A stretch of 64,000 nt of DNA from Flavobacteriaceae bacterium YJPT1-3 (GCA_029866965.1 CP123444.1:2856501-2920500), one strand, 5' to 3'. Counted from the first letter of the stretch, positions 44,491-54,583 are shown. The notes: generated by a model not told the origin, from the letters alone. Made by a program: numbers and translations.

Positions 44491-45369
44491 TTAGGAATTA
44501 GATAGATTATGCTTTTGTAATACTTTTTTTGCTTTGGCTACAAACGGCGGACCTATAAATTTACCATCTAGAATGGCAACTCCCTGACCGTTGCTCTGCG
44601 CCTCTATATTCAACCTTAAAATTTCCTCAGCGTGCTTCACCTGCGCTTCTGACGGACTATAATATTTATGAACCAAATCAATTTCCATTGGGTTTAGTAC
44701 AAGCATTCCTTCGTATCCCAACTTCACAGACAACTTTAAGTTTACCTCAAGATCTTCGAGATCTTTAACCCGCACGTGTACCGTATCTATAGGTATTACT
44801 CCTGAAGCCCGCGCTCCCATGGCAATTATAGCTCTAGGTGTAAATAAACTTAAATGCTCTTGATCATGTATTCCCTCCAGATCTGCAATAAAATCCTCAG
44901 ATCCGTATGCTACGGCAATTACTCGATCTGATGCCTTACAAATCTCCTGTACGTTCATTACAGCAGATGCAGTCTCTATGAGGGCTATGATCTTAAATGT
45001 ACCTTTTACGTATCCCTTCTCGTACTCTACGGTCTCCAGAAGTTTATCGAAAAAGTAAATATCCTCTCCTCGCTTAGCTTTAGGGTACATAAATCCCGTA
45101 ATTCCGGGAACGGTTAATTGGGTAACATCCCTTAAAAGTTCGCCACTCTCTCTGTCATTTATTCTAGGAAAGACGTAACGGCTTTTAAAAAGGTCATCCT
45201 CCATCGCTTTAAGAACCTTGTCTCTAGCGACTTGCTTATTTACTTGTGGTTGTACGGAATCTTCTATGTCTAATAGTAAAACATCTGCGTTAGACTTAGA
45301 GGCACTCAATAATAGCTTGTCACTGTGAGCAGGAACAAACATAAGGCTGCGCATTAAAAACTTATCCAT
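44491..45369 (-). CDS. CitE-like (HpcH/HpaI superfamily) CoA-ester lyase, first copy
   Basis: 292 residues. CitE/malyl-CoA-lyase-like motifs are intact: RSLMFVPAHSDKLLLSASKS, DVLLLDIEDSVQP, a PRIND Arg, IETASAVMNVQEI (metal Glu) and AYGSEDFIADLEGI (metal Asp). The C-terminus has LNPMEIDLVHKYYSPSEAQV and ILDGKFIGPPFVAKAKK. Family members cleave or form malyl-, methylmalyl- or citramalyl-CoA. The gene overlaps the MaoC-like gene by 8 bases and is followed 4 bases later by the acyltransferase, so it is part of the pseudaminate block. Confidence 0.8.
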   Translation of the reverse strand: MDKFLMRSLMFVPAHSDKLLLSASKSNADVLLLDIEDSVQPQVNKQVARDKVLKAMEDDLFKSRYVFPRINDRESGELLRDVTQLTVPGITGFMYPKAKRGEDIYFFDKLLETVEYEKGYVKGTFKIIALIETASAVMNVQEICKASDRVIAVAYGSEDFIADLEGIHDQEHLSLFTPRAIIAMGARASGVIPIDTVHVRVKDLEDLEVNLKLSVKLGYEGMLVLNPMEIDLVHKYYSPSEAQVKHAEEILRLNIEAQSNGQGVAILDGKFIGPPFVAKAKKVLQKHNLSNS

Positions 45370-45826
45370 TATTTTCTTTTGGAATTAATACTTTTCTTCT
45401 GAAACTAAGGACATTTTCTCCCCTTTGGTTATAAGCTATTGTTTCTACGTAGACAATACCCCTATCATTTTTAGACTTAGACTCCCATTTATCTAGTACT
45501 TCTGTTTTAGCATATATGGTATCGTCTATAAATACGGGAGCGAGATGTTTTATACCCTCATACTCAAGATTTGCAATTGCTTTGCCACTTATATCTGGAA
45601 CGGTCATTCCTACCACCAAACTGAATACTAACGTACCTACAACTAAGATTTTACCGTGTTGATGTGTGGTGACATAATCTAAGTTTGTGTGCACAGGATG
45701 ATGGTTCATCGTGAGTAAACTAAAGAGATTGTTATCACTTTCAAAAATAGTTTTGGAAGTCGTGTGTTCAATGGTACTTCCTACTGTAAAATATTCATAA
45801 TGGTTTCCTAGATTTGAAACTTTCAT
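45362..45826 (-). CDS. MaoC-like hydratase/dehydratase
   Basis: 154 residues with one hot-dog domain. The start YEYFTVGSTIEHTTSKTIFE and the segment SDNNLFSLLTMNHHPVHTNL (about 30-49) carry the D...N...H pattern of R-specific enoyl-CoA hydratases and mesaconyl-CoA-hydratase-like proteins; VLGTLVFSLVVGM-type core helices follow (here ILVVGTLVFSLVVGMTVPDI). It lies between the two CitE-like genes with a 1-base gap to one and an 8-base overlap with the other. The combination is known from malyl-CoA/mesaconyl-CoA chemistry; the substrate here is not known. Confidence 0.78.
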   Translation of the reverse strand: MKVSNLGNHYEYFTVGSTIEHTTSKTIFESDNNLFSLLTMNHHPVHTNLDYVTTHQHGKILVVGTLVFSLVVGMTVPDISGKAIANLEYEGIKHLAPVFIDDTIYAKTEVLDKWESKSKNDRGIVYVETIAYNQRGENVLSFRRKVLIPKENNG

Positions 45827-45827
45827 A

Positions 45828-46648
45828 TTAATTTCTATACGTATTTACAATTTTTAATGCGCGGTCTAAGTGTGGTCGTTCTATAATTTGCCCATCTACA
45901 ACCACTGGATTAAACTCTTTAGTATCACTTTTTACATCTTCTAATAGCGCTACAATCTTTAAAGCGTGAGTGTACTCGTCTTCAGAATAAAATGTGTAAG
46001 CTTTAAAAAACTCATACTGCTTAGGATGAATTAGGAATTTTGCATCAAACCCTTTATTAAACCCATCTTGAAGTTCTACTTCAAAATCCTCTAGATTGCC
46101 CAGATCCATCGAGGCTATGTCTACTGCGATCCCATTTATAGCGCGAGCCATAGACAACATATTTTGCCGTACAACTTCGAGATTTTTTAGCGTGTGAGCG
46201 CCTCCTATTGCGGCCATATAATCGTGACTACCCAGTGCTAATCCAAAGATAGCATTTTTATAATCTGTTATTGCAGTTAGTAATTCTAAGTATAATCGTG
46301 GCGTTTCTACAAGCAAAATAATTTGAGCATCGTACCCTGAAAGAAAAGAGACCATTTTATCTAGATCTGCTTTATTTTGGATTTTAGGAACAACAAACTT
46401 TTTGAAATCATTTTCTAAAAAGGCAGCATATAATTTATATGTAGCATCGCGCCAGATACATTGTATACGGGTAGCCTTAAATAACAATCTTGTAAATCTT
46501 CATGACTACTCAGTTCTTTAATGAGTTGCTTCCTTTCTGAAGCCTTTATAGCATCTTCAAAATCGATTACAAAGTAATTTATCCCAGTCTTTCTCAACGC
46601 AGATAATTTATGAATCTTAGTCGCTGGGATAAAGAAAAAACTGTACAT
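45828..46648 (-). CDS. CitE-like (HpcH/HpaI) lyase, second copy, with frameshift
   Basis: The N-terminal frame (MYSFFFIPATKIHKLSALRK, YFVIDFEDAIKASERKQLIK, CYLRLPVYN) and the main frame (AAFLENDFKKFVVPKIQNKA, IILLVETPRLYLELLTAI, LGSHDYMAAIGG, LIHPKQYEFFKAY) together form one enzyme of about 270 residues. The change of frame falls near 46450, where one base seems missing (for example GG for GGG, giving VSGRDATYKLYAAF). Metal-binding Glu and Asp are conserved, and the extra His in GSHDY differs from the first copy. It starts 4 bases after the repaired PseF end. Confidence 0.68.
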
Positions 46649-46652
46649 AAAG

Positions 46653-47332
46653 TTATCGACTTAGCAATTTAAATTTCATCTCTGCCATAACCCAGTCTTC
46701 AAGATTATCAATATCTTGTGCCTCATTTTCTTTAATCTCAAATGCAAATTTTTTTTCCCTTTCAAGCCCAAAGGAAAACGCATCCAATAAAACATACCAG
46801 CATCATAATATGCTGGTTCTAAATCTTGCGTACGAGTTTTAAGATGTTCCTCATTTATCATCTCAACAGCTCCATTTTCTAAAAACTTAAAAGCTCGTTG
46901 TATTGGGTAAGAGAAACGAACGATAGGTCTTACAGAATCCACTTCCTTCTCTAATAATATGCTTAGACCTTTAATTAATAATTTCACTTGTACAAGCGGT
47001 GCTGTTGCAAATAAGCAGCAAATGTTATCAAACTTAACACCGCGATCAATGTATGCATCAATTACCTCATCGACCACATCTTTAATCGTTGCAAAGTCAT
47101 CTGCATTTTTTGAAGATCGCAGTGAAGGAACTATCGCACCATATTCTCTAGCCACTCTAGCAATTTCCTCATCATCTGTAGAAACCATCACCTCTTTGAA
47201 ACAACCACTTTTAAGTGCTGCTTCTATGCTATAAGCTATTATAGGTTTTCCCAAAAATAGTTTTATATTTTTTCTAGGTATGCGTTTACTACCTCCTCTG
47301 GCTGGTATGATGCAGAGATTATTATTTGACAT
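46653..47332 (-). CDS. pseF: PseF-like CMP-pseudaminate cytidylyltransferase with C-terminal frameshift
   Basis: The nucleotidyltransferase core is clear: CIIPARGGSKRIPRKNIKLF, PIIAYSIEAALKSGCF, VMVSTDDEEIARVA and FATAPLVQ. Up to AYYDAGMFYW the frame is right; the as-read frame then runs on to an unlikely C-terminus at 46676. One base more at the GG of 46784-46785 restores DAFSFGLEREKKFAFEIKEN and NLEDWVMAEMKFKLLSR, the expected family ending, with a stop at 46653. It activates the sugar as the CMP form for transfer. Start overlaps the PseC end by 11 bases. Confidence 0.8.
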
Positions 47333-48515
47333 AAAAATTATTAATTGTATTTATAACAAATTCCTGCTCCTGAGCAGTTAGCGTAGGAAACATGGGTAAA
47401 CTTATGCAGTGCTGGTAATACCTCTCTGCGTTAGGTAAATCTCCTTCAGCGTAACCAAATTGTCTGTAATAGGGCATTAAATGACAGGGGATATAATGAA
47501 TTTGTGTATAAATTCTATGCTCGCGCAGGTAATTGTAAAGGCCTAGTCTATCCTCAACTTCGATGACATAAAGATGGTAAGCATGACCTTCTACTAGACC
47601 AGACATGCCTATAATAAAGCTCTTACCCTTAAAATGTAAATCATAATGAGCCGCTATTTCTCGACGGCGAGCCAACCCATCATCTGCTCTTGATAACTGG
47701 CTTATCCCTAATGCTGCTTGAATATCTGTTAAACGATAATTAAAACCTAATTCCTGCATTTCCATATACCATCCAGGATAAGAGTCAGCTATAGCCCAAG
47801 AAGAAGCAAATTCTGCGTCATTAACATATCTAGTATCGTCTTTGACAATCCCATGAGTTCTCAGAACACGTAGCCTTTCGTATAAAGAGTGGTCATTCGT
47901 TGTGATCATTCCTCCTTCTCCGGATGCAATATGTTTTACAGGATGAAAAGAAAAAATAGCGAGATCAGCAAAGCGCCCATTACCACAATGCTGTTCAGTA
48001 CCCTTAGAGTCTATAAAGTAACCTCCGGGGGAATGACAGCTGTCCTCTATAATCCATAAATCAAATTCGTTCGCCAACTCTCTGTAGGCTTCCAAGTCAA
48101 TTGCACGACCCGCGAAATCAACTGGAATAATCCCTTTATAGTTACCCTGAGGATCATTCTCAAGAATTTCTCTTACTTTATTGATGTCCAATAGATAAGT
48201 TTCAGGATTGATATCGGCAAAAACCACTTCAGCACCACAATATCTTATACAGTTGGCACTAGCAGCAAAGGTTATAGGGGTTGTAATAACCTTATCCCCA
48301 GCTTCTAGTTTTAAAGCTAATGTATTTAGATGAAGAGCAGCAGTTCCATTTGAAACTGCTACTGCATATTTTGCGCCAACATAATTGGCAAATTTTCTTT
48401 CAAATTCATCAATACGGGGCCCTTGGGTTAAGTAATCTGCTTTGAGTGCCTCAACAACCGCAGCGATATCCTGCTCTGTAATATTTTGTTTTCCGTATGG
48501 GATAGCATTTTCCAT
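47322..48515 (-). CDS. pseC: UDP-4-amino-4,6-dideoxy-L-AltNAc transaminase
   Basis: 397 residues. PLP motifs: VSNGTAALHLNTLAL (54-68), IIEDSCHSPGG (155-165) and the catalytic Lys at about 194 in IFSFHPVKHIASGEGG. The H-P-V-K-H context and the GLVEGHAYHLY/YIPCHLMPYYRQFGY-type C-terminus are typical of PseC, not of the PglE-like aminotransferase also found in this locus. It aminates the 4-keto product of PseB. Its stop overlaps the PseF start. Confidence 0.92.
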   Translation of the reverse strand: MENAIPYGKQNITEQDIAAVVEALKADYLTQGPRIDEFERKFANYVGAKYAVAVSNGTAALHLNTLALKLEAGDKVITTPITFAASANCIRYCGAEVVFADINPETYLLDINKVREILENDPQGNYKGIIPVDFAGRAIDLEAYRELANEFDLWIIEDSCHSPGGYFIDSKGTEQHCGNGRFADLAIFSFHPVKHIASGEGGMITTNDHSLYERLRVLRTHGIVKDDTRYVNDAEFASSWAIADSYPGWYMEMQELGFNYRLTDIQAALGISQLSRADDGLARRREIAAHYDLHFKGKSFIIGMSGLVEGHAYHLYVIEVEDRLGLYNYLREHRIYTQIHYIPCHLMPYYRQFGYAEGDLPNAERYYQHCISLPMFPTLTAQEQEFVINTINNFYVK

Positions 48516-49531
48516 TATACTTCAAAATAAGGATCGACGTGTTGCTTGATCAGCTTTCGTAAATTTTCGACTGTTTCCCACTTATCGTTTTCCCCACTAT
48601 TATATCTGAAACCAGATTTGACAGGTTTTGCCTGATGCTTTTCTATGTAATCGTTTAATGACCAGCTATGAGTTGCCGGGAGGATGGTATAATATTTACC
48701 TAAATCATAGGTATAAAAAGAATCTGAACTTGTGATCATCTCTTCGTGAATTTTTTCACCAGGTCGAATACCCACTACTGGCTTTTCGCAACTTGGTCCT
48801 ATAGCCTCAGCTACATCCATTATTCTATAACTCGGAATTTTAGGAATAAATATTTCCCCGCCCCAGGCGTGCTCAAGTGCATGCATGACCATTTCAACAC
48901 CTCCTCGTAAAGAGATATTGAATCTTGTCATATTAGGATCAGTAATTGGCAAAACACCTTCGTACTTTTTCTTATTTAGAAAGAAGGGGATTACCGATCC
49001 ATTGGAACCCATAACGTTTCCGTATCGAACGACGGAGAAGCGGATAGGATTTTCACCTTTTATATTATTGGCAGCTACAAAGAGTTTATCCGAAGTCAAT
49101 TTGGTAGCACCATAAAGATTTATTGGTGCACAGGCTTTGTCCGTAGATAGAGCCACAACTCGCTCAACTTTCGTTTTTAAACAAGCATCAACGACGTTCT
49201 CCGCTCCACCTATATTGGTTTTTATGCACTCATCCGGATTATACTCGGCTATATGAACATGCTTCATTGCGGCTGCGTGAATAACATAATTAATCCCTTG
49301 CATGGCCCGAGTTAATCGATCTTTATCGCGCACATCTCCAATAAAGAATCTAATTTGTGGAAAGTCCCTCTTTGGATATTCTTGTGCCATTTGAAATTGC
49401 TTCTGCTCATCGCGCGAAAATATAACCAGTCGCTTGACATTGGGATAATTTTCAAAAATGTAAGAAACCAAGGCCTTTCCCAGAGAACCTGTTCCTCCAG
49501 TTATTAAAATTGATTTATTCGATAAGTTCAT
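48515..49531 (-). CDS. pseB: UDP-GlcNAc 4,6-dehydratase (inverting)
   Basis: 338 residues, SDR type with TGGTGSLGKALV (11-22), the FSRDEQKQFQMAQ stretch and VVALSTDKACAPINLYGATK. The soluble form and the D-K-A-C-A-P-I-N-L-Y-G-A-T-K signature are diagnostic of PseB, as opposed to the membrane-bound PglF-like enzyme. First step of pseudaminic acid synthesis. The stop and the PseC start share one base. Confidence 0.94.
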   Translation of the reverse strand: MNLSNKSILITGGTGSLGKALVSYIFENYPNVKRLVIFSRDEQKQFQMAQEYPKRDFPQIRFFIGDVRDKDRLTRAMQGINYVIHAAAMKHVHIAEYNPDECIKTNIGGAENVVDACLKTKVERVVALSTDKACAPINLYGATKLTSDKLFVAANNIKGENPIRFSVVRYGNVMGSNGSVIPFFLNKKKYEGVLPITDPNMTRFNISLRGGVEMVMHALEHAWGGEIFIPKIPSYRIMDVAEAIGPSCEKPVVGIRPGEKIHEEMITSSDSFYTYDLGKYYTILPATHSWSLNDYIEKHQAKPVKSGFRYNSGENDKWETVENLRKLIKQHVDPYFEV

Positions 49532-49617
49532 AGTTGCACTCTAATTTATTTATTTACCCCACACAAATCCAGAATCAATTTATATGGATCACTGGACAAC
49601 TCGTGAAATTAATCACG

Positions 49618-50720
49618 TCAAATATTATTCCTTTTAAAACTCAAGTAAAACCATTCATAGCCAAACAAAAAAACTAGACTAAAAAATAGCCCCGTAAATA
49701 AGCACACAAGGATTATTCTAAATTTCCCTAAACCAGCTTTTTGATTTGGTACTACGGGTGATTGAATCACCGTAAACACGGGAGTATCCTGTTTGACCTG
49801 TAATCGTTGCGATTCAACTTGTTGCGCCAATTGATTATAAACATTGAAGGCTAAATCATATTCCGACTGTAAGCGCTCCAGTTCTGTAGACCCACGTGCC
49901 GTATTACTAAATAAGTTACGATCTCTATAATTCGCCAACGAAATTTGAGCTTTCTCAAATTCATTTTGCTTTTCGGTATATCGGCTTTCTAAAAATTCCA
50001 ACTGTGTTTTGGCCTTTTCAATATGCATTTCAATGATGGTCTGTTGCAGTTTTTGTTTGGCAGCATTGGCCAGTTGGGCAGCAGCCTTAGCTTCCGGCAT
50101 AGTGCTTTCAATAGTGATGTACCCTTCCTTTTCATTTAAGGTTATACTCAATTTTTGATCAATTTTTTCTAATAATTGTCTATCGGTAGTTGAAAGCACT
50201 TCAATTGAATAATTAAGAATATTACTAGTTCCTTCAATATTCTTCTCCTTGTTTTTAAATAATATATTCGGTAGGCCAAAAGTATATTTGTACACTAAAG
50301 ATAGAACGCTAGGCTGATAATAATCAGTATAATATTGCCTAAAACTAACTGGTGCATCGATTTTTTCAAATTCTAATTTAGCATCCAATAATTTCTTTTT
50401 GTAGCTTACACTATTAAAGATTTTAGGGTATAAAACAGGTGATAATTCTGAATTAGACATGCTTCCTAAATTAATACCTGCCAACGCGGCCAAACCTCCT
50501 AAATTTCCAGATACTCTAACTCCTCCAGACGTTTGCGGCACTAATGTGGTTGTTGATGTGTATTGATCTTCGGAAAAGAAAGCCACAAACAACCCCAAAA
50601 GAAAACTTACGAAGATTACTTTTAAAATTATTCTTCGCTTTTCCCAGTAAAAAAAAGTAAAGCAATTAAATCAATACTTTCTTCAGTAAAGATTTTATTT
50701 TTAGACGCATTCTTTTCCAT
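49618..50720 (-). CDS. Wzz-like chain-length determinant with N-terminal frameshift
   Basis: The intact frame from about 50598 carries a membrane helix (GLFVAFFSEDQY), the Wzz-type periplasmic part (LNEKEGYITIESTMPEAKAA), a coiled coil and a C-terminal helix with the P-x-x-P-N-Q-K motif (PVVPNQKAGLGKFRIILV). Upstream, MEKNASKNKIFTEESIDLIA in another frame is the expected start; the two join if the run of eight T (coding strand, 50649-50656) had nine, reading LIALLFFYWEKRRIILK. Therefore the real start is most likely 50720. It controls polymer length with the Wza-like gene just upstream in the transcript. Confidence 0.82.
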
Positions 50721-50726
50721 TCTGTT

Positions 50727-53156
50727 CTAGTTTGACAACCTGTCAATAATCAATCCAATAGTGCCTAACCCCGTAGTCAAAGCAACTATTTCCTGTATAC
50801 TCAATCCACCCTTACTCTCCGGTTTCGGCGGTACGAGAATTACGGCCCCGGGTTCCAATCGAGGATAGTTTCTAAATAGTAAAAAGCTACTGGTCGCCTT
50901 CACATCGCCATTGGCATAAATGACATATACCTTATTCTTTTTTGCGTTCGACGTAAAGCCACCGGAGCCATTGATGTATTGCTTTAAACCTTTTCCTTTA
51001 TCGAAACGGATTAAAGACGGAGCCAATACCTCTCCACGTACTTCTACGGTTTGCTTTTTGCTAGGAACCGAAAGCACGTCCCCTTCATTTAAAATGATGT
51101 CGTATTTTGATCCTGCTCCTCCATCCTCCAGGATTTCTTTAAGATTGATTCCGATACGGAATTCTTGATCATCTTCCTTCACATCCACAATCGAATCGCG
51201 AAAGGCAAGATCTTCTAATAACTCTTCTTGTTGTTCCTCCTCTTTGCCCGTTTTCTTTCTGATCAAGGTGGCACCTTCAACATAAGCATAAGGCGATAAT
51301 CCGCCTGCTCTTCGTACGAGGTCTGAAACACGCTCATCTTTACTGACAATGGTATAGACACCCGGAAAACTGACTTCTCCCTGAACTTCAACATCCTTTA
51401 AGGGTGCAAAACCCTCCAAATAGCGTACAGAAACTCGATCAAAAGGTTCCAGATAAAAATCTGCACCCTGAGTCAGCTCCAAATCTTTCGTGCTACTCCA
51501 TTGAAAACTTCTACTCAACGTTTCAAATTCTCCGTCATTGATCCGTCTGAAAATATCAATCACTTTGGGATTGGCTCCTTCATTAAAACCATCGGCCAAG
51601 GCGATAAAATCGGCCACGTTTAAACTGTCAATAAAGGGTATCGTTTGCGGACTATTTACGGCACCATTGATAGTCAGGGTGCGCTTTTCGCGTAAGGTGT
51701 TTTTATTGTAGACATGAACACTATCTGATTTCCTTAAGAAGATCTCGACCTGATCATTTAAAACTTCTCCCACATTAAAGGATAATGCGCTTCGATTCAC
51801 TCCGTCATCAGTGCGATAAATTACACCCCGATTGAGGAAAGCATCCTTTCTTACTCCAAGAGCTTTATCAATGAGCCTTCCAACGGTTAAGCCCTCCATG
51901 TATTCATAGGATCCAGGATTATAAACGGCCCCGCCAATACTCACCCGATTCACAAAGCGATCACTAATCGCGTTTACGATGACTTTATCTCCATCTTCAA
52001 AAGAAAGATTAGCATCCCGAAGCGAAACTTCCAGCACGACCTTTTGAGAACCCTCTATTCGCTCGACCACCGCCAGATCTCGATAAGCTTCTCCCGTATA
52101 CCCTCCAAAGTAATTCATTAGGTTGGCGAAATTCTCGCCTGCTCTCAATTCATAATAGCCCTCTCGCTTTACCGCTCCTTCTACTTCTACTCGATTTATA
52201 TAAGGTTTTACGATGATCACGTCTTGATCCTTTAAGGTAAGATTTCCCTGCTGACTTCCATTGATTAGATAATCATACATGTCAAAAACAGCCACTTCTT
52301 CCCCATTGCGTACCAGTCGGATTTCGCGAAAAGTTCCTGATTCCTTTGGCCCACCCGCAGCATAAAGCGCATTCAAGACCGTAGACAATCCATTTAAGGC
52401 ATAGGTGCCCGGCACTTCTACTTCCCCAATCACATTAACAGAAACTGTTCTTATCTCTCCTACGGTGATGGACGTAAACACTTTGTACGGACTGTTAGCA
52501 GCAGCACGAATCCCGGAATATATTCTGCTCAAAGAACTATTAATCTTAGCTTTTGCCTCGGTCAGAGAGAGTCCGTTGAGATTGATTAACCCTAGGTTGG
52601 GTATCCGAACAGTACCCTCAGGAGAGACAGCCAATTCATACGAATTCTCAGCGGCACCGTAAACCTCAATTTGTAATACATCGCCTGGGCCTATTTGATA
52701 ATTTTCGGGGGTCGCTAAATTAAGATTAGGCGTAAAACTGATGTTAGGATTGGTAAAAAAATCTTTACCAAAGATGGGGCTGCTTTCGCGAAAGCTTAAG
52801 GTATCCCTGCCCCGCAAACCAAATAACGGATTCTCTTCTTGGAGTTTTTCCCCGTAAAGATCGGTTTGCTTTTTATCTTTTTCCCCTTGCTTGGTAAGTT
52901 CCAAATTCCGAATACGGCGCTTCAATTTGGCGACCTGTAAAGCTGACATGCCTCTAGCCAAAGCAATGCTTTCGAGTTCCTCTAAGGTATATCCCTGTTC
53001 TTGAGCTTGCTGCCAGTAATTGGCAATCTGCTCATCAGACAATTCATCCACCTGAACATTTTGAATCTGACTTGTAGTCAAATCCTGTCCGTAAGACTGA
53101 CCAAACGAGATCAATAGAATACTCAATAAGATGATACGTGTCCCTAATTTTCTCAT
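50727..53156 (-). CDS. SLBB/Wza-like polysaccharide export protein
   Basis: 809 residues with a signal peptide (IILLSILLISFGQSYG) and an N-terminal helical part, then a Poly_export domain (about 150-235, YQIGPGDVLQIEVYGAAENS) and several SLBB units (for example VSVNVIGEVEVPGTYALNGL, VEVQGEVSFPGVYTIVSKDE, VEVRGEVLAPSLIRFDKG). The C-terminus has one hydrophobic segment (GLSIQEIVALTTGLGTIGLI). It would form the outer-membrane or periplasmic channel of the Wzx/Wzy pathway. It is longer than Wza, as is usual in Bacteroidota. Confidence 0.9.
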   Translation of the reverse strand: MRKLGTRIILLSILLISFGQSYGQDLTTSQIQNVQVDELSDEQIANYWQQAQEQGYTLEELESIALARGMSALQVAKLKRRIRNLELTKQGEKDKKQTDLYGEKLQEENPLFGLRGRDTLSFRESSPIFGKDFFTNPNISFTPNLNLATPENYQIGPGDVLQIEVYGAAENSYELAVSPEGTVRIPNLGLINLNGLSLTEAKAKINSSLSRIYSGIRAAANSPYKVFTSITVGEIRTVSVNVIGEVEVPGTYALNGLSTVLNALYAAGGPKESGTFREIRLVRNGEEVAVFDMYDYLINGSQQGNLTLKDQDVIIVKPYINRVEVEGAVKREGYYELRAGENFANLMNYFGGYTGEAYRDLAVVERIEGSQKVVLEVSLRDANLSFEDGDKVIVNAISDRFVNRVSIGGAVYNPGSYEYMEGLTVGRLIDKALGVRKDAFLNRGVIYRTDDGVNRSALSFNVGEVLNDQVEIFLRKSDSVHVYNKNTLREKRTLTINGAVNSPQTIPFIDSLNVADFIALADGFNEGANPKVIDIFRRINDGEFETLSRSFQWSSTKDLELTQGADFYLEPFDRVSVRYLEGFAPLKDVEVQGEVSFPGVYTIVSKDERVSDLVRRAGGLSPYAYVEGATLIRKKTGKEEEQQEELLEDLAFRDSIVDVKEDDQEFRIGINLKEILEDGGAGSKYDIILNEGDVLSVPSKKQTVEVRGEVLAPSLIRFDKGKGLKQYINGSGGFTSNAKKNKVYVIYANGDVKATSSFLLFRNYPRLEPGAVILVPPKPESKGGLSIQEIVALTTGLGTIGLIIDRLSN
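52782..52795. repeat. Palindrome GCTTTCGCGAAAGC in the Wza-like gene
   Basis: A perfect copy, read in the gene as part of L-S-F-R-E-S. A second, shorter one (TTTCGCGAAA) lies at 52322-52331, read as F-R-E. Confidence 0.8.
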
Positions 53157-53176
53157 GAAGATTAAATAAAATCGTT

Positions 53177-54583
53177 TTAGTTAGTCACCGTATTCCCATC
53201 ACCTATGCAGTAATAAGAAAAGCCTTTTTTTTCTAAATCCTTATCCTTCAGAAGCGCCCGACCATCAAAAACAAAGGCGGGTTTAAACATAGCTTCAAAA
53301 ATGAAATCCCAATCATAATCCATAAACTCATCCCATTCGGTCAAAATGGCCAAAGCGTGGGCATGATCGACCGCCTCTTTATAGTTATCGACTACCTGAA
53401 CCAAGCGTTCATTTTCTGCTTCAGATCGAGTGCCTAAATAATTGAGGTCACTCAGCATTTGTTGCCTAGTCACTTTAGGATCGTACACCACGATTTCCGC
53501 CTGCTCACTCAACAAATAATCAGCCACGTAGATCGCAGCTGATTCTCGGGTATCGTTGGTATCCTTTTTAAAGGCCCAACCCAACATAGCAATCTTTTTA
53601 CCCGAAACCGTATTATACAAGGTACGAACTATCTTTTCAGCAAATCTACGTTTCTGATGATCATTCATCCGGATCACCTGCTCCCAATAGTCAGCCACCT
53701 CCTGTAAACCATACGACTTGGCGATGTACACCAAATTGAGAATATCCTTTTGAAAGCAAGAGCCACCAAAGCCTACTGAGGCCTTTAAAAATTTAGGCCC
53801 TATCCTACTATCTGTACCTATCGCCTTAGCCACTTCATCGACGTCTGCCCCGGTCACTTCACATAATTCAGACATGGCGTTAATAGAGGAAACGCGTTGA
53901 GCCAAAAAAGCATTGGCCGTTAATTTTGAGAGTTCAGAAGACCACACATTGGTGGTCAAAATGCGATCACTAGGCACCCACTGCCTATAGATCTGAACTA
54001 GGGCTTCCATGGCTTTTTTGCCTCGTTCGGTAGATTCTCCCCCAATGAGAACTCGATCAGGATTTTGTAGATCTTGAACTGCTGTACCTTCGGCTAAAAA
54101 TTCCGGATTAGACAAAATGTCAAAATGAACATCCTTACCGGTATTTTCCAGGATATTTTTGAGTGCCTCAGCAGTTCTCACCGGCAAGGTGGATTTCTCG
54201 ACTACAATTTTATCCGTAGTGGCCACCTTGGCAATTTGACGCGCACAAAGCTCAATGTATTTTAGATCGGCAGCCATCCCCTTTCCAATTCCATAGGTTT
54301 TGGTTGGTGTATTGACCGAGATAAAGATCATATCTGCGTCTACAATAGCCTGTTCAACATCGGTTGAAAAGAAAAGATTTCGGCCTCTGGCCTCTTCTAC
54401 GACTTTCGAAAGACCCGGCTCATAAATAGGAAGCTTATCTAAAGGTCCATTCCAAGCCTCTATTCGCTCCTCATTTATATCAACTATATTGACAATAATA
54501 TTTGGACATCGCTGTGCGATAACGGACATGGTGGGCCCTCCAACATACCCGGCTCCAATACAACAAATATTCTTTACCTGCAT
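53177..54583 (-). CDS. ugd: UDP-glucose 6-dehydrogenase
   Basis: 468 residues, close to the eukaryote-like Ugd length. GAGYVGGPT (10-18) begins the NAD domain; [25 protein letters not shown] and the catalytic Cys at about 276 in [10 protein letters not shown] are all present, and the C-terminal domain ends around WDEFMDYDW. It oxidises UDP-glucose to UDP-glucuronate for the polysaccharide. It precedes the Wza-like gene by 20 bases. Confidence 0.92.
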   Translation of the reverse strand: MQVKNICCIGAGYVGGPTMSVIAQRCPNIIVNIVDINEERIEAWNGPLDKLPIYEPGLSKVVEEARGRNLFFSTDVEQAIVDADMIFISVNTPTKTYGIGKGMAADLKYIELCARQIAKVATTDKIVVEKSTLPVRTAEALKNILENTGKDVHFDILSNPEFLAEGTAVQDLQNPDRVLIGGESTERGKKAMEALVQIYRQWVPSDRILTTNVWSSELSKLTANAFLAQRVSSINAMSELCEVTGADVDEVAKAIGTDSRIGPKFLKASVGFGGSCFQKDILNLVYIAKSYGLQEVADYWEQVIRMNDHQKRRFAEKIVRTLYNTVSGKKIAMLGWAFKKDTNDTRESAAIYVADYLLSEQAEIVVYDPKVTRQQMLSDLNYLGTRSEAENERLVQVVDNYKEAVDHAHALAILTEWDEFMDYDWDFIFEAMFKPAFVFDGRALLKDKDLEKKGFSYYCIGDGNTVTN

